A DNA stretch of 64,000 nt. Source: Paraphoma chrysanthemicola (Eukaryota > Ascomycota > Dothideomycetes > Pleosporales > Phaeosphaeriaceae). A program made the position numbers and the translations under genes. A model generated the notes under the pieces. The model saw only the letters and a program-made list of their open reading frames with translations, had not been told where the DNA came from and searched no databases. Each line of letters begins with the position of its first letter. Within the stretch, counting starts at the first letter, position 1. Positions 34,948 through 45,299 of this stretch are shown here, one piece after another. The stretch lies in NCBI GenBank assembly GCA_020744225.1, contig JAGMWG010000024.1:434001-498000 (forward strand), given 5' to 3'.

Positions 34948-35688
34948 CTAGCCCACAGTGATTGTGCTGCTTCCACTTGGAAGCAGAGTTCCATTCGAGA
35001 AACCCTCCGTGCATAGAATCATGTAATCATGATTACCCAGCCTCATTCCCGCCTTCGACCAAGCATCGAAATGCTTTCCGGTCGTAATCGTTCCACCCAC
35101 GCGCTTCTCCGTGCGCACCGACCAGAACTGTGTAAACGTCCGCGTGCCTTCAATCGACGGTTTGTTGACACGCTGGCTCGTGTACAGCTCGTAAGTCCCC
35201 TCCTCGAACGTGAAATTACCCTTCTTCGTCCATGGTTCGCCGGGTGCCAGGATATCGTATGACTCGATGATGTAGTATTCGATGAGAGGATTGCGGGTCC
35301 AGCCGTACAAAGCTAAATATCCAGGGCCTTTGGCATCGTACGTGCCTGAGTACTTGACCGCTCTATCTCAATTCATCAGCCCAATATCGAACTGAAATCC
35401 ACGTACAACTTGCCTTGAACCCCCCGGCTTGAAACCAGTTCCGGCAACGAAGCCACCTCCCTTCTGCCCGGACCATTTGCATGTATACTTCCCGCCACCT
35501 TGCTGGCTGCACTGAAACGAGCCGCCGCCTTCAGACCAGAACGAGTAGTATCCGCCTTGACGGGATGCCAAATGTGCAGGTGGCGCGACTGTCTCGTGGT
35601 TGATCAGGCCAGTGAGTCCGCTTGGCGCTGTAAGAGCGATTGGTAGTGCACCCAGCAGAACGCCTGCAAGCGCGTATAGTGCCACCAT
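34948..35688 (-). CDS. GH11 endo-1,4-beta-xylanase, secreted
   Basis: Hydrolyses xylan outside the cell. Exons 35688-35414 and 35362-34948 (690 nt, 229 residues), joined through a GC-AG intron that restores GGSRAVKYSGTY. Signal peptide at residues 1 to about 20 (hydrophobic ALAGVLLGALPIALTA). GH11 jelly-roll landmarks: GYYSFW near residue 46, YLALYGWTRNPLIEYYI with nucleophile Glu120, a thumb-like region, RTFTQFWSVR, and CTEGF with acid/base Glu211. Mature length of about 209 residues is slightly longer than small GH11 enzymes and includes a short N-terminal propeptide-like segment. Single-domain, with no carbohydrate-binding module. Confidence 0.92.
35363..35413 (-). other. GC-AG intron in GH11 gene
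   Basis: The 51-nt interval begins GCAAGT after exon ...TCAAG and ends GATAG. With it removed the protein reads GGSRAVKYSG, the expected GH11 strand. The nearby GT dinucleotides (GTTGTA, GTACGT, GTGGAT) give a wrong phase or break the conserved strand. Branch-like GCTGATG precedes the acceptor. Confidence 0.8.
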
Positions 35689-38113
35689 TATGAGTTTACT
35701 GTGGTAACCCGGGTTTTCTGAGTGGAATTTTGATGTGCTTCGACTGATGGCAACCCACGGATGCAGCGAACCTTCTAGGTGTTATGCTGCAGCTTAGAAA
35801 TTGACCTTTCGGGCCAAGATAAAATAACCGTGTGATAGTTAGTACTCGTCCCCAGAATTTGGTACATTAGCCATAGTCTTCTCGTGTGGAGCTCCAATGT
35901 GGAGTGTGAGGTGAGTATGTTCATAGCCAAGATACAAGCTTGGAAATTCAAGCTCACTGACGCCACTACCAAGACTGGGGTACATTGCTTCTAATTTGTT
36001 TAATGCTTCCACAGCTGCAGTAAAGCACCGAGTCGAGGTCTCTGCATCGCTGCGCTTCCCGAGCGCAGTTTGTGATTGGTGTCGACGAGATGCCTGCTAT
36101 CTGCCGGCGGTAGTTCCGAGGCTATACCCATATTACTCTCAGAACTACCGAAGAGATGCGAGGAATGCACATTCGACGTTCCACATCTGTTTCAAACATG
36201 GCGCTCATATCTTGTGTGGCTTGGGGTTGTCTAGGAATTCGTACGGTGGTGGCTGACGTCCCAGGGTTAAAACGGCAAGACGCATTTGGCCGCATGTTTT
36301 TGCTACTGGGCGGGTTGGTTAAAGCCAACACTTCCTAGAGGTCTTCACAACACTATACACACGTAGCACGACACCAATAATGTACCAGATACTTCTAAGA
36401 ACTACAACAATGAACTTATAGCAGCATGTGAATATATTCAGCCTTATAAGACCAGAACTATGTGTGTAGCGATGTTCTAGGGCACCTCTATATGGAGTGC
36501 ACGGCCAAACTACAAGATCACTCGGCCAAATATATATTTGGCCTTTGGAACGTGAGCGAAGAAGATCTTAAGACCAACTGACCATGAGCGTTCGATTTCC
36601 TCTCCCACTTGCGGCCTGTTTGACCATTTATAGCCGGACGTCGTCGCTATGCCGGTGCGCCCGTTGTCGGTGAATTAAGTTGCGTTACTTTTCGCGAGTG
36701 TTAGCGCCTATTGAGAAAGTGATCATTCGTTGTCATTGCGTAGGGAGCATCATCAGCCCTAGACATCAATCCGCGCTGCATGTCGATCCTTCTACTACCT
36801 GCATCTCTCCATCCATAACAATACAATAACAATAGGTCATGAGGGTAGATCTAATTCTGTGCTCTTCAAGGCAATATCCTTGTCATTGCTCTTTTCTGAT
36901 AAGTGAATTGTTTCAGAAAACCGGTCAAGTCTGGTGTAACCACACCTGATATATGGGCGTCCACCGCGATGTTTCAGTAGCCCCTCGCCAGCCGAAACGC
37001 GTGCAGGCCGGCCAAGGGCCCTGGAAGCTTCTCTCTGGCTGGAGATATCGAACCAGTTCTTTTGTCTTGACGTTGCCTCTATGTATCTTTTGCGGGGATA
37101 ACCCTACTTTGATGGGAAACTACGTACATTAGGGGTCGCGTAAGAGACAGTTGCATTACTGAGATCACATGCCGGCCTTTATGACCTCACGGTAATGTAA
37201 AATCATACGACGACGTGAGATTTAACAGTCTATATTATAGCAGGATCTCTTCCGAGTACATGTGTTCCGGCCCGCTCTGTATTGGCAAGAGGAACTCAGA
37301 AATAAGGCGAATGTCTTCCTTCTGGTCACCCAATGAATTCCATGAGATGGCGTTCCAAAACATTATTGTCCGCCTCATTGTGAAGATTGTGCTCAATGTC
37401 ATGTGCTATTAGCAGAAAGTACGCGACCCAACCTGGCAGCGTTGAAGATCTGAGACGGAACAAGCTCCAAATACATCTTCGGCGCATGGCTCTGCGGACA
37501 GATTGATTTGCGTAAACAAAGACATTCATTGGTTGTGACATGATGATAAATATTTGTTGTGAAACAATGCATCAATAGACGATCAAGCCACAAGTCCCTG
37601 TGCTCAACCATTCAGCTTAGATCAGTTGAGATCTCGGCCCCATAACGCAGGGTTCATTCTGCTTCGATTAGCGTTGCCTAGTTGTTACCAGGCTGTGCGG
37701 ATGTCCAACGATACAACGCACGCATAGCGCGTCTGCCATGCTGTTTCCATCGGCTAAGGGTGCCTTTTGGACTGACATGCATGCTGAAGGATTCACGCAA
37801 CTCCAATCCTTCAGTTCTGGCAGCAGTACCTATCGGACAGTGTTTCAATCAAATCTTGACGTAGAACGTGATCACCGGACCGGATCGGTGTGTTGTCCTG
37901 CCGGTCAGAAGCTCTGAGGCGCAGTAACGATATTGTTGATATTAGAACTCAGAACAGCAAGATCTTGGACCACCACTCAGTGCTACACACCCAGAGCACA
38001 ATCGCCCCCAATCAATAGTGTCAATTCACAAATTGGGGTATACTTGGGACATGTTCTGCGCTGAAGTTTCCTCCTTGCGCTCCGCGGCATTGGCAGCCCT
38101 GATTCTAGGTTCG
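35689..38113. other. Gene-poor region
   Basis: About 2.4 kb upstream of the xylanase gene, AT-richer in parts (36300-36560 and 37080-37260). No coding frame with support. Some of it should be the xylanase promoter. No terminal repeats or transposase fragments recognised. Confidence 0.5.
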
Positions 38114-38864
38114 ATGGCCTGTCGTTCAAGATGTAAACAAACCACTGACGAGCTCGCGTCGTAGCTTCACTCACCGCCGCAGCCCCTTTGGAAGAAGTGC
38201 ACAACGAACGCGAGCCACCAGGTCGAGACTGGGTGGGAGTTCTCTTTGGGATTGGTGCCATAGCAGTTGGGATACCAGGGGCCATGGTTGCAGTATACAC
38301 GCTCAAATATAGGCGTGACGCAAGTGAGTGAACCTTTTGTATTGGGAGCAGCAGTTAGGTGACCCTCATCTAAGCCGCTTAATCTCTGCAACAAAGATCA
38401 TCGGCTGGGACGTACAGGAGTTCGGACCCATGTTAGGATATTATTCGCTGTGCCCATGACGGCGTTCTAGGCAGCGATTGGTGTGGAAGCTGGACACACT
38501 ACTGACTCCAACAAAGACCGAATCGTGTCAGCCTTTCAAGCTAGCCGGGAAGGGTTGCCAGAAGAATCATATGGTGCGTTAGCTCTTGCCTAAGTTTTCA
38601 AGCAATTCACTGATACGGACTGTAGCGTCGTTAAATTCGCCCGCGTGCTCTACTTCCATAGAGCTTTGCAGTTCCGAGAGCCTCCCTCGACAATCTGATG
38701 CGACAATTCTTCCTGCCCAGGGCACGAAACTTTCGGCAAGAGAAATTCAATATACAAGCGCATCGGAGCCAGCGAGCGCAAGCGATATCCGGGCGATTTC
38801 CAATCCCCATCATGAAAATGAGATGTGGACTTTCCTGGAGAACGAGAGACTGGTATGGAGTTGA
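38114..38864 (+). pseudogene. Broken gene for a single-pass membrane protein
   Basis: Three consecutive + strand blocks read like one spliced protein: a block at about 38164-38322 with a hydrophobic helix (WVGVLFGIGAIAVGIPGAMV) followed by YTLKYRRDA; after a GTGAGT donor at 38323 and acceptor at 38396 a short block to 38470; then a block to 38573 (SNKDRIVSAFQASREGLPEE), and after an intron 38574-38624 a Ser-rich tail to 38864. The second and third blocks share one frame but are separated by an in-frame TAG at about 38468-38470. The 5' part depends on a suspiciously short intron after a possible ATG at 38114. Either a pseudogene by nonsense mutation or a gene whose structure I have wrong. No family recognised. 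Confidence 0.4.
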
Positions 38865-39966
38865 ATTATGGGGAGAGGTCTTGATCCGAGTGAGAGTATG
38901 GGTCAGCTTGGAGCAGCATGGCATTAAATTTGCGAGTAGAGTGTAGGCCGAAAGTACTTCAGGGGCACAGGGCAAAGGGCAGAAGGCATTCCTATAACCA
39001 TGCTGCGCATGGTTCTCTCAGTAAGTACCGCTGCGCGGTGCTTAGGTAATGAAGCTTGAAGAGGATACCCAGGCAATATGTCGGCGTTTCTTCAGTATAC
39101 CTGCAAAGAGATGGCGCATTGAAAGGGCCAAGCTCACAGATTTCGCATCAACCGTCCTTTCGCCTCGCATGATATTGTCTCAACCTCATGCCTCCGCCAT
39201 CAGGAGCTAATTCGATGACGTAAGGTCAACCAACTACGACCCAATTAGCCTCATTATTGTGCTGACGAGTGCGCTCCTTCTACAACATTCATCCCTATGT
39301 GGCGTTGAATGCTCCAGAAGTCCACGCGCATTATGACACTGCTGATCCTGCCCCGCGCTGCATCGGTTGGCGCATCAGAAATGCTGCGCTACACCTCCCG
39401 CATCTTGACTTGCTCAGTGGGACGCTCCCGATGGTTCTCACAGGCATGTAGGGTTTCAGCACATATGTCATAATGCACTGAAGACCTCCGAGCCCCTACA
39501 TGCGCGATATCAGCGAAGCTTCTCTAGGACTTGGAACTATTCGCGCTGCACCTATTTCAATTTGTTGGTGTAGCAGACGAAACTCTTAGTTGCCCTACAG
39601 CGAGCATTTATCTCATTCCGCCGCCTCACTAAACTAATGAAGTCGAGCTTGGAAGCCTACCGTAGTTAGGTAGAAATCAAGAGAATTTGCGTATATTGGT
39701 ATGCAATTCGCCGAACAATGCTTTACATCAGTTCGTGGGTCGCCAAAAGGGCATGCTTGGCCGGGATAACCGATGAAGTTATCCTTTGAAGGTGAGATGG
39801 TCGCACAGATCCTGACACTGTGAGTTACCTCACATCATATTTCGTTCTCATTCGTCCTTCAAATACACAAGCAGATTTCCTATCAACTGGCCTTAAACAT
39901 CACCACACGGACATCTTATCTCCTTGCAAACCACCCACTATACCGGCGTTATGAATGAACAATGTA
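38865..39966. other. Intergenic region
   Basis: About 1.1 kb without a supported gene, downstream of the broken membrane-protein gene and of the small secreted protein gene on the other strand. Confidence 0.5.
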
Positions 39967-40287
39967 TCAACAGAACTTCTGCTTCGTCGCATAGTCGCAC
40001 ATCACTTTCCCCACACAATTACAGCATTTGCACACCTTCACGCCGTAGTTAGACTTGCACAAGGACAAAACGTACGTTCTACTTGCCTTCTTCTGTTTCT
40101 CAGCGTTGTTTGTCCCGTCAATGCATGTCAATGTCTGCGCATTCCACCGAAACTTGTTGTAGCAGGCATTGGCGTTGATGACGGCCGCACAGTCGTCAGT
40201 CCTGGCTACCTCTCTTGTACACTCTGGGAATGTCTGAGCCGCTGCGAGAGCGCAGAGAAGAGAGATTGTTGGGAGCGTGAATCGCAT
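39967..40287 (-). CDS. Small secreted cysteine-rich protein
   Basis: Two exons, 40287-40087 and 40035-39967, encode 89 residues. A clear signal peptide (residues 1 to about 18, LPTISLLCALAAA) precedes a mature chain with ten cysteines, the last six clustered as C-x-C-C-x-C, then MC and a C-terminal FC. Even number, small size and secretion are the hallmarks of fungal effectors, antimicrobial peptides or structural apoplastic proteins; the family is not one I can name. The 51-nt intron is GC-AG and also in frame, so unspliced RNA would give a 106-residue form with one extra Cys. An isolated gene in a gene-poor stretch, next to other secreted-protein genes. Confidence 0.75.
   Translation of the reverse strand: MRFTLPTISLLCALAAAQTFPECTREVARTDDCAAVINANACYNKFRWNAQTLTCIDGTNNAEKQKKASRTYVLSLCKSNYGVKVCKCCNCVGKVMCDYATKQKFC
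40036..40086 (-). other. GC-AG, frame-neutral intron in small secreted protein gene
   Basis: GCAAGT donor, GTCTAAC branch-like site 12-18 nt before the acceptor GTGAAG, total 51 nt (17 codons, no stop). Removal joins a Lys-rich turn directly to the VCKCCNCVG cluster. Confidence 0.65.
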
Positions 40288-40948
40288 TTCGATTCAGCGT
40301 TAGAAGGTAAGTATATGTGATGACGACCTTGACGTGAAGTGCCTGAGTTGGACGGGATGAGGATGTTGAGGCGGATGCAAAACTGACTTTTGCATCCAGA
40401 AATATTCGGGTCGGTCAACCAGATTTGATGAGTTGTATGGTCGGCAGAATGGCACCGTTAAAGGCAGGAAGAGATGGGTGCGTGAACTCACGCTGCATCG
40501 CTAAATTCATAAAGGCATGTCAACCGATAGCACCGTTGGCGAAGCAGCCAATCGTACCCCACTTGTGGTGCACCCTCCAACATCACTGCGGGGTTGTTCT
40601 ATCATCGAAAGTGCTATCAGTCACTCAGTTGCACTTTCTTGGGATGAAATCCAGTGAGCACAGAAGGATAGCCGGATTAGCAGTCAAAACTCCTTGGCGG
40701 TGCGACGCATGCTCGTCACTTCATATGGGCTAGATTAACCACATCTTCGGCTGTTCGCAACGTCCCTCGGAAACATCGACCACCACGGACACCAGAGTAT
40801 CTTACCATCGTAAGTTTGTTGACGCCAAGTGGGCGGCAAACGGCAGTTGGGTGATGTCAGATGTCAACACCAAGGTGATAATTCATGGTCATGCCTCTGC
40901 TCGACTTCAACTTGCCCACACTATCAAGCCAAGCAGCGAATTCCATTG
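40288..40948. other. Divergent promoter region
   Basis: About 660 nt between the small secreted protein gene (-) and the DUF1996 gene (+). No supported coding frame. Confidence 0.5.
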
Positions 40949-42410
40949 ATGAAGCCGAATACTCTAATCACAGCCTTCGGGCTTCTAGCACCAGCAAATG
41001 CAGGCTTGTTGCGCTTCGGATGCGCGCAGCTCACCGTGCAGCGCCTCGACCCTCTGGTCAATCCAGGATCAAACCCTTCGCCTCACATTCACCAGATCAT
41101 TGGAGGAGTGAGCATACGCATCTTCACAAGTTAGGTCATAATTCTGACATCAAGCAGAACTCGTTCAATATCACCATGGACCCGCAAAAGGGCCATGACC
41201 TCCCCAAGCTCTCTACATGCACCAGCTGCGAGTTCAGTGAAGACTTCAGTGAGTCGAGCAGGACTTGTAAAACAAATCTTAACAGATGCTGAATGTTTCC
41301 AGGTAATTATTGGACCGCTGTGATTTATTACAAGGCCCGCAATGGCACATACAAGCGCGTTCCGCAGCGTGCACAACAAGGCATCGAGAACACCAACGGC
41401 GGCATGGTACAACATCACCGCTCTCTCAAGCATGGATTCCTTCTGACCCATGACAGATGGTATACTACATGACCGACGCTCTCTTTGACACCGCACAGGC
41501 CAGCAAAGTCACCGCCTTCAAGCCCGGCTTTCGCATGTACGTCTTCACACATCTACTACTACTATCTTCGGCACCAGGGCTGACCTTACGATTAGGCTCG
41601 TCGGCTCAGTCGAGAACAAGGACCGCGAAGGTGCTCGCGACTTTCGCCAACTGACGTACATCTGCATGCAAAACGAAGGCACACGTGAGCCCGAGACGCT
41701 CGAGTTTCCAAAACAGCCTTGCCCGGCTGGCATCATGATCAACCATCGCTTTCCGTAAGTCTTCACCTACATCTACCCTCAATGCATTCCTACCTATGAA
41801 ATGCCTTCTTTGATGTACTATTCCATGCCAACAATGCTGATGCACGATACAGTACATGCTGGGACGGCGTCAATCTCGACTCCCCCAACCACCGCGAACA
41901 CGTCAGCTACCCCGAGACCGGCACATTCGAAAGCGGTGGCAAATGTCCTTCCACGCATCCCGTGCGCTTGCCACAGATCTTGCTCGAGACGGTGTGGGAT
42001 ACGAGGCAGTTTAATAATAAAGCTGATTGGCCTGCTGATGGATCACAAGTACGTACCCGTCTCCCCTTTCTTTCCACTGCCTTGCTATCACTTCCCTTAC
42101 CATTCCCATTCCCACTTTCCGAGACCACATTGCACTTGCAATACTCCATTAAGTTCTTGCTAACGCCTTCGCTTGGTAGCCATTCGCATGGTCGTCAGGA
42201 GACAATGCCGGCTGGGGTACGCACGCCGACTACGTGTTTGGATGGAAAGATGACTCGTTGCAAAAGGCAATGGACAGTAAGACATATGTATCGGCACCGA
42301 CGCTTAAGAAGCAGAATATCGCGGCGCAAAATAAATGTGTTGTCAAGGATATGGTGGGCGAGGTGTTTGATGGGTGGTTAAAGACGTTGCCGGGGGGTAT
42401 GACGTTTTAG
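40949..42410 (+). CDS. Secreted DUF1996-domain protein
   Basis: Seven exons (40949-41107, 41158-41248, 41303-41406, 41457-41536, 41596-41754, 41853-42048, 42180-42410; 1020 nt, 339 residues). Signal peptide of about 18-20 residues (LITAFGLLAPANA). The DUF1996 landmarks are present: the N-terminal LRFGCAQLTVQRLDPLVNPG, HIHQIIGGNSF, CTSCEFSEDFSNYW, CWDGVNLDSPNHREHV and a C-terminal DYVFGW. The family is abundant in wood- and plant-associated fungi and secreted; its biochemical activity is not established. All six introns are GT-AG and 50-131 nt. It is convergent with the amidase gene at 116 nt. Confidence 0.88.
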
Positions 42411-42526
42411 ACCGAGACATTGGGGAGTGGAGGGAGGGGGTGTTCGAGGGGAGGGAAAGTCGTGTAGATTGGATATTCTAATTTGATTTGATCTTTACTT
42501 GACCTACAGACTTTCTAAGTATGTTT

Positions 42527-44605
42527 TCATCGACACTTCCCCGTAAAATCAACCCAAACAACCCTGCCCTCCCTCGCTCCGTCCAACACACTTCCCACCA
42601 TGCCAGATGCCAGTACAACAACCATCGCCTTCCTTTCCTCTAACGGCTTCAAATCCCACCCCAACACCTCTGGTCGTTTACGATCGAACTCGAATTTCCC
42701 TGTCCACTGTTTTCCTGGTGGCATTAATGTTCCTTGGCTTTTCCCATCGATCCAGACATCAATGACTGCTTTCCGACTTGTTCGATCTTGCGTGATGTTC
42801 CATGAGCCTGTAAGGTGCAGTTTGTAGTAGCCAGAGCCGGAGGTGGTAGCGGTGACTGATACGTTAAGATCGAAGGGTTCATGCTGGGTTGAAGGCGGAG
42901 TCGGGTTACGTCGTGTGATGTCATCGGTGACTAGTCCTGGAAGTGGGGGCGGGATGCGTTTCTTCGTGGCTTGTTCGTATGCATATGCGTATCCAAGAAG
43001 AGAGGTGTCGTGGTATGCTTTCCCAGCGAAAGTGATGTTGACGGGCATCTCCTTCTCTGGCATGACACCCATGGGCACGCTTACGGTTGGCACACCTAGG
43101 TGCCGAATGGCGCGGTTTCCGTTGCTGTATTTCACCCCGTTTGTCAGACTGTGCTTGGTGCTTTCGTAGTTTGTTTCGAGATCTGCAAGTCCAACGTCGC
43201 CCTGGGCGGGGAAGGCGATTACGTCGAGATTGTTCGCGTCCATCCAGTCTTCCAAGTCGCGCTTGCGCTGGGCTTCAAGGGCGGGTACAGCTTGGTCCAT
43301 GCCTGGAATGTCGTGGATGCTCTTTTCTTTGATCTGATCGATGAGAGCTGGGAGGCCTGGGTAGTCAATCCAGTTCCGCACTTCCAGAAATTCGTCGGGC
43401 AAGTACCCAACAGGTTTCGGAAATAGCATTGCGGGATCTTGAATGTCTTCGAGGCACTTGATGTTGGGATCGTTGTTCTGGACGAGGAACTCGTCCCACG
43501 CTTTGGCAATGAGGATGCCGCGCTCGAGGAGGTTCCAGTTTGCGGGGCGACCGTCGACATTGTTGGCTTCGCCAGAGATGGAGTCGTTCTCATAGTTTGT
43601 GACAAGTGGGAAATCGGTGTGAATGATTTCGGCGCCAAGTGATTTCAGGTCGGCTTCGGTGGTTTGCCAGAGCGCAATGACTTCAGGTGAGACGTATGGG
43701 TGTTTTGCGTGAGGATCGGAGTCGCGTTCACCGATATACATTCTGGGGACGCCAATTCTCTTCCCTTTCAGCGCGTCTGGGGTTTTCAGTGATTGGTACT
43801 CTGTGATATTGACTTTCGGAATCGCAACGTGCTTCTGTTCGCGAATGAAGTCACCAGTGGTATCCGAATCCTCCGTCGCAATTACGTCCAATATTGCTAG
43901 CATGTCGTTCACGGATCGTGCATATGGCGTCGGCACATCGCAAGTGATGTACAATGGGCACAGTCCTCGACAACTTAGCAAACCCTTGGATGGAGTGTAG
44001 CACACCAGTGCATTGTTTGATGCTGGACTTCTGCCACTACTCACGGTCTCGGAGCCCATCGCAAACACCGCCATGCTTGAGGCCAGCGACGTAGCAGCAC
44101 CGTTTGAGGACCCTGACGAGAATGATGCCGTAAGATACTTGGAATTATACGGTGATTCCGCACGCCCATACATGCCCCTCTGCATGCCTCCCGCAGCCAT
44201 CGGGGGCATGTTAGTCTTCCCGATCAGAATCGCACCCGCATCTCTCAATTTCGCTGCGATAGCCGAGTCCTCGCTCGATATCAACCCCTTCAATGCTGGA
44301 GAACCGACGGTGACAGTCATGCCGGCGACCTTGTAGCTGTCCTTGATTGAGTACGGGATCCCTTCGAGAGGTCTTGGCTGCAGTCCCTGAGCTCTTCGTG
44401 CGTCGGACGCAGCAGCTTCTTCGAACACAGTTTCGTTGAAGACGGTGAAGGCATTGAGACCGCCGCGAATGTCGAATTTGGCAATGCGGTTGAGGTAGCT
44501 GGCGACGAGCTCAACGCTCGTGATTTGCCCCGCATTCAGAGCTTGAAGGTGGTCGTCGATGCTGGCTTCAACAATGTCGAAGTGAGCGTAGCTGGGAAGT
44601 GACAT
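42527..44605 (-). CDS. Amidase-signature enzyme with extra C-terminal domain
   Basis: Hydrolyses an unidentified amide. Intronless, 692 residues. The Ser-cisSer-Lys triad region is recognisable: Lys88 in YSIKDSY, the Ser-rich SFSSGSSNGAA (about 161-170) carrying the cis-Ser, and nucleophile Ser190 in SETVSSGRSPAS, which differs from the common DTGGSIR text. GKTNMPPMA follows the family (about 129-137). The catalytic domain ends around residue 575, after the TFAGKAYHD and LLGYAYAYEQATKKR segments. An additional about 100 residues (590-692) rich in beta-type, charged and Trp-containing strands (YYKLHLTGSWNI, KFEFDRK) are not part of standard amidases. No signal peptide, so likely cytosolic. Confidence 0.87.
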   Translation of the reverse strand: MSLPSYAHFDIVEASIDDHLQALNAGQITSVELVASYLNRIAKFDIRGGLNAFTVFNETVFEEAAASDARRAQGLQPRPLEGIPYSIKDSYKVAGMTVTVGSPALKGLISSEDSAIAAKLRDAGAILIGKTNMPPMAAGGMQRGMYGRAESPYNSKYLTASFSSGSSNGAATSLASSMAVFAMGSETVSSGRSPASNNALVCYTPSKGLLSCRGLCPLYITCDVPTPYARSVNDMLAILDVIATEDSDTTGDFIREQKHVAIPKVNITEYQSLKTPDALKGKRIGVPRMYIGERDSDPHAKHPYVSPEVIALWQTTEADLKSLGAEIIHTDFPLVTNYENDSISGEANNVDGRPANWNLLERGILIAKAWDEFLVQNNDPNIKCLEDIQDPAMLFPKPVGYLPDEFLEVRNWIDYPGLPALIDQIKEKSIHDIPGMDQAVPALEAQRKRDLEDWMDANNLDVIAFPAQGDVGLADLETNYESTKHSLTNGVKYSNGNRAIRHLGVPTVSVPMGVMPEKEMPVNITFAGKAYHDTSLLGYAYAYEQATKKRIPPPLPGLVTDDITRRNPTPPSTQHEPFDLNVSVTATTSGSGYYKLHLTGSWNITQDRTSRKAVIDVWIDGKSQGTLMPPGKQWTGKFEFDRKRPEVLGWDLKPLEERKAMVVVLASGMVGSVLDGAREGRVVWVDFTGKCR

Positions 44606-45299
44606 TTTGAAGATCTGGCACTGCGAGTCTCTTTGTCGTGCTTAAATGCCACGGTGCAGGATGTGGATGAGGGTGTGTCCTTTCGCTGTAGAATGTGTTT
44701 CTTCCTCTGCCTCGAATTGCACCAATAGAGCGAGGATGGCAATTGATAGCTGTGAGCAAAGGTGTGGTAAGACTGGAAGGTGCCCGCAGATAACCGACCA
44801 TGCACCACCCCGTGGTCGTCATGTCTTCCCCACTTTCAGGTACTAGTCGGCTGCACCTTCCTCTCAAGCAAACCTGACCGAACATTCTACCGGACCTCGT
44901 AGAGCCCAACGCCTCCAATGCTGTGTCTCATTGGCTGCACAATAGTACTATTACTCTGTTGATTGGCTCCGTAGAGGCTGTCGGCCTCGATTGCTTGGCA
45001 TCTCAGCTTTGCCTACGGGAAACCAGCGTCGAGCACCGACAGCTACTCTGCATCCAGGTACGCCTTGTACCGGATCAATATTGCATGGCTATTTCCAATG
45101 GGACGATAGGACCGATATCGGACTGGAGTCGCGACGCAGAAGCTATTATGTACTGGAGTATCGACAATCAACCAAACGCGTAACATCGGATATATGTACA
45201 ACAGCAAATCGACTAATGACCGCCAACGCAGTCCTGTGACAAATTCGTGCCCAAAGATAATCTCCACAAAGCCCAGATGCTCCTTTACCTATGGAGACC
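44606..45299. other. Intergenic region
   Basis: About 690 nt between two minus-strand genes; no supported coding frame. Confidence 0.5.
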
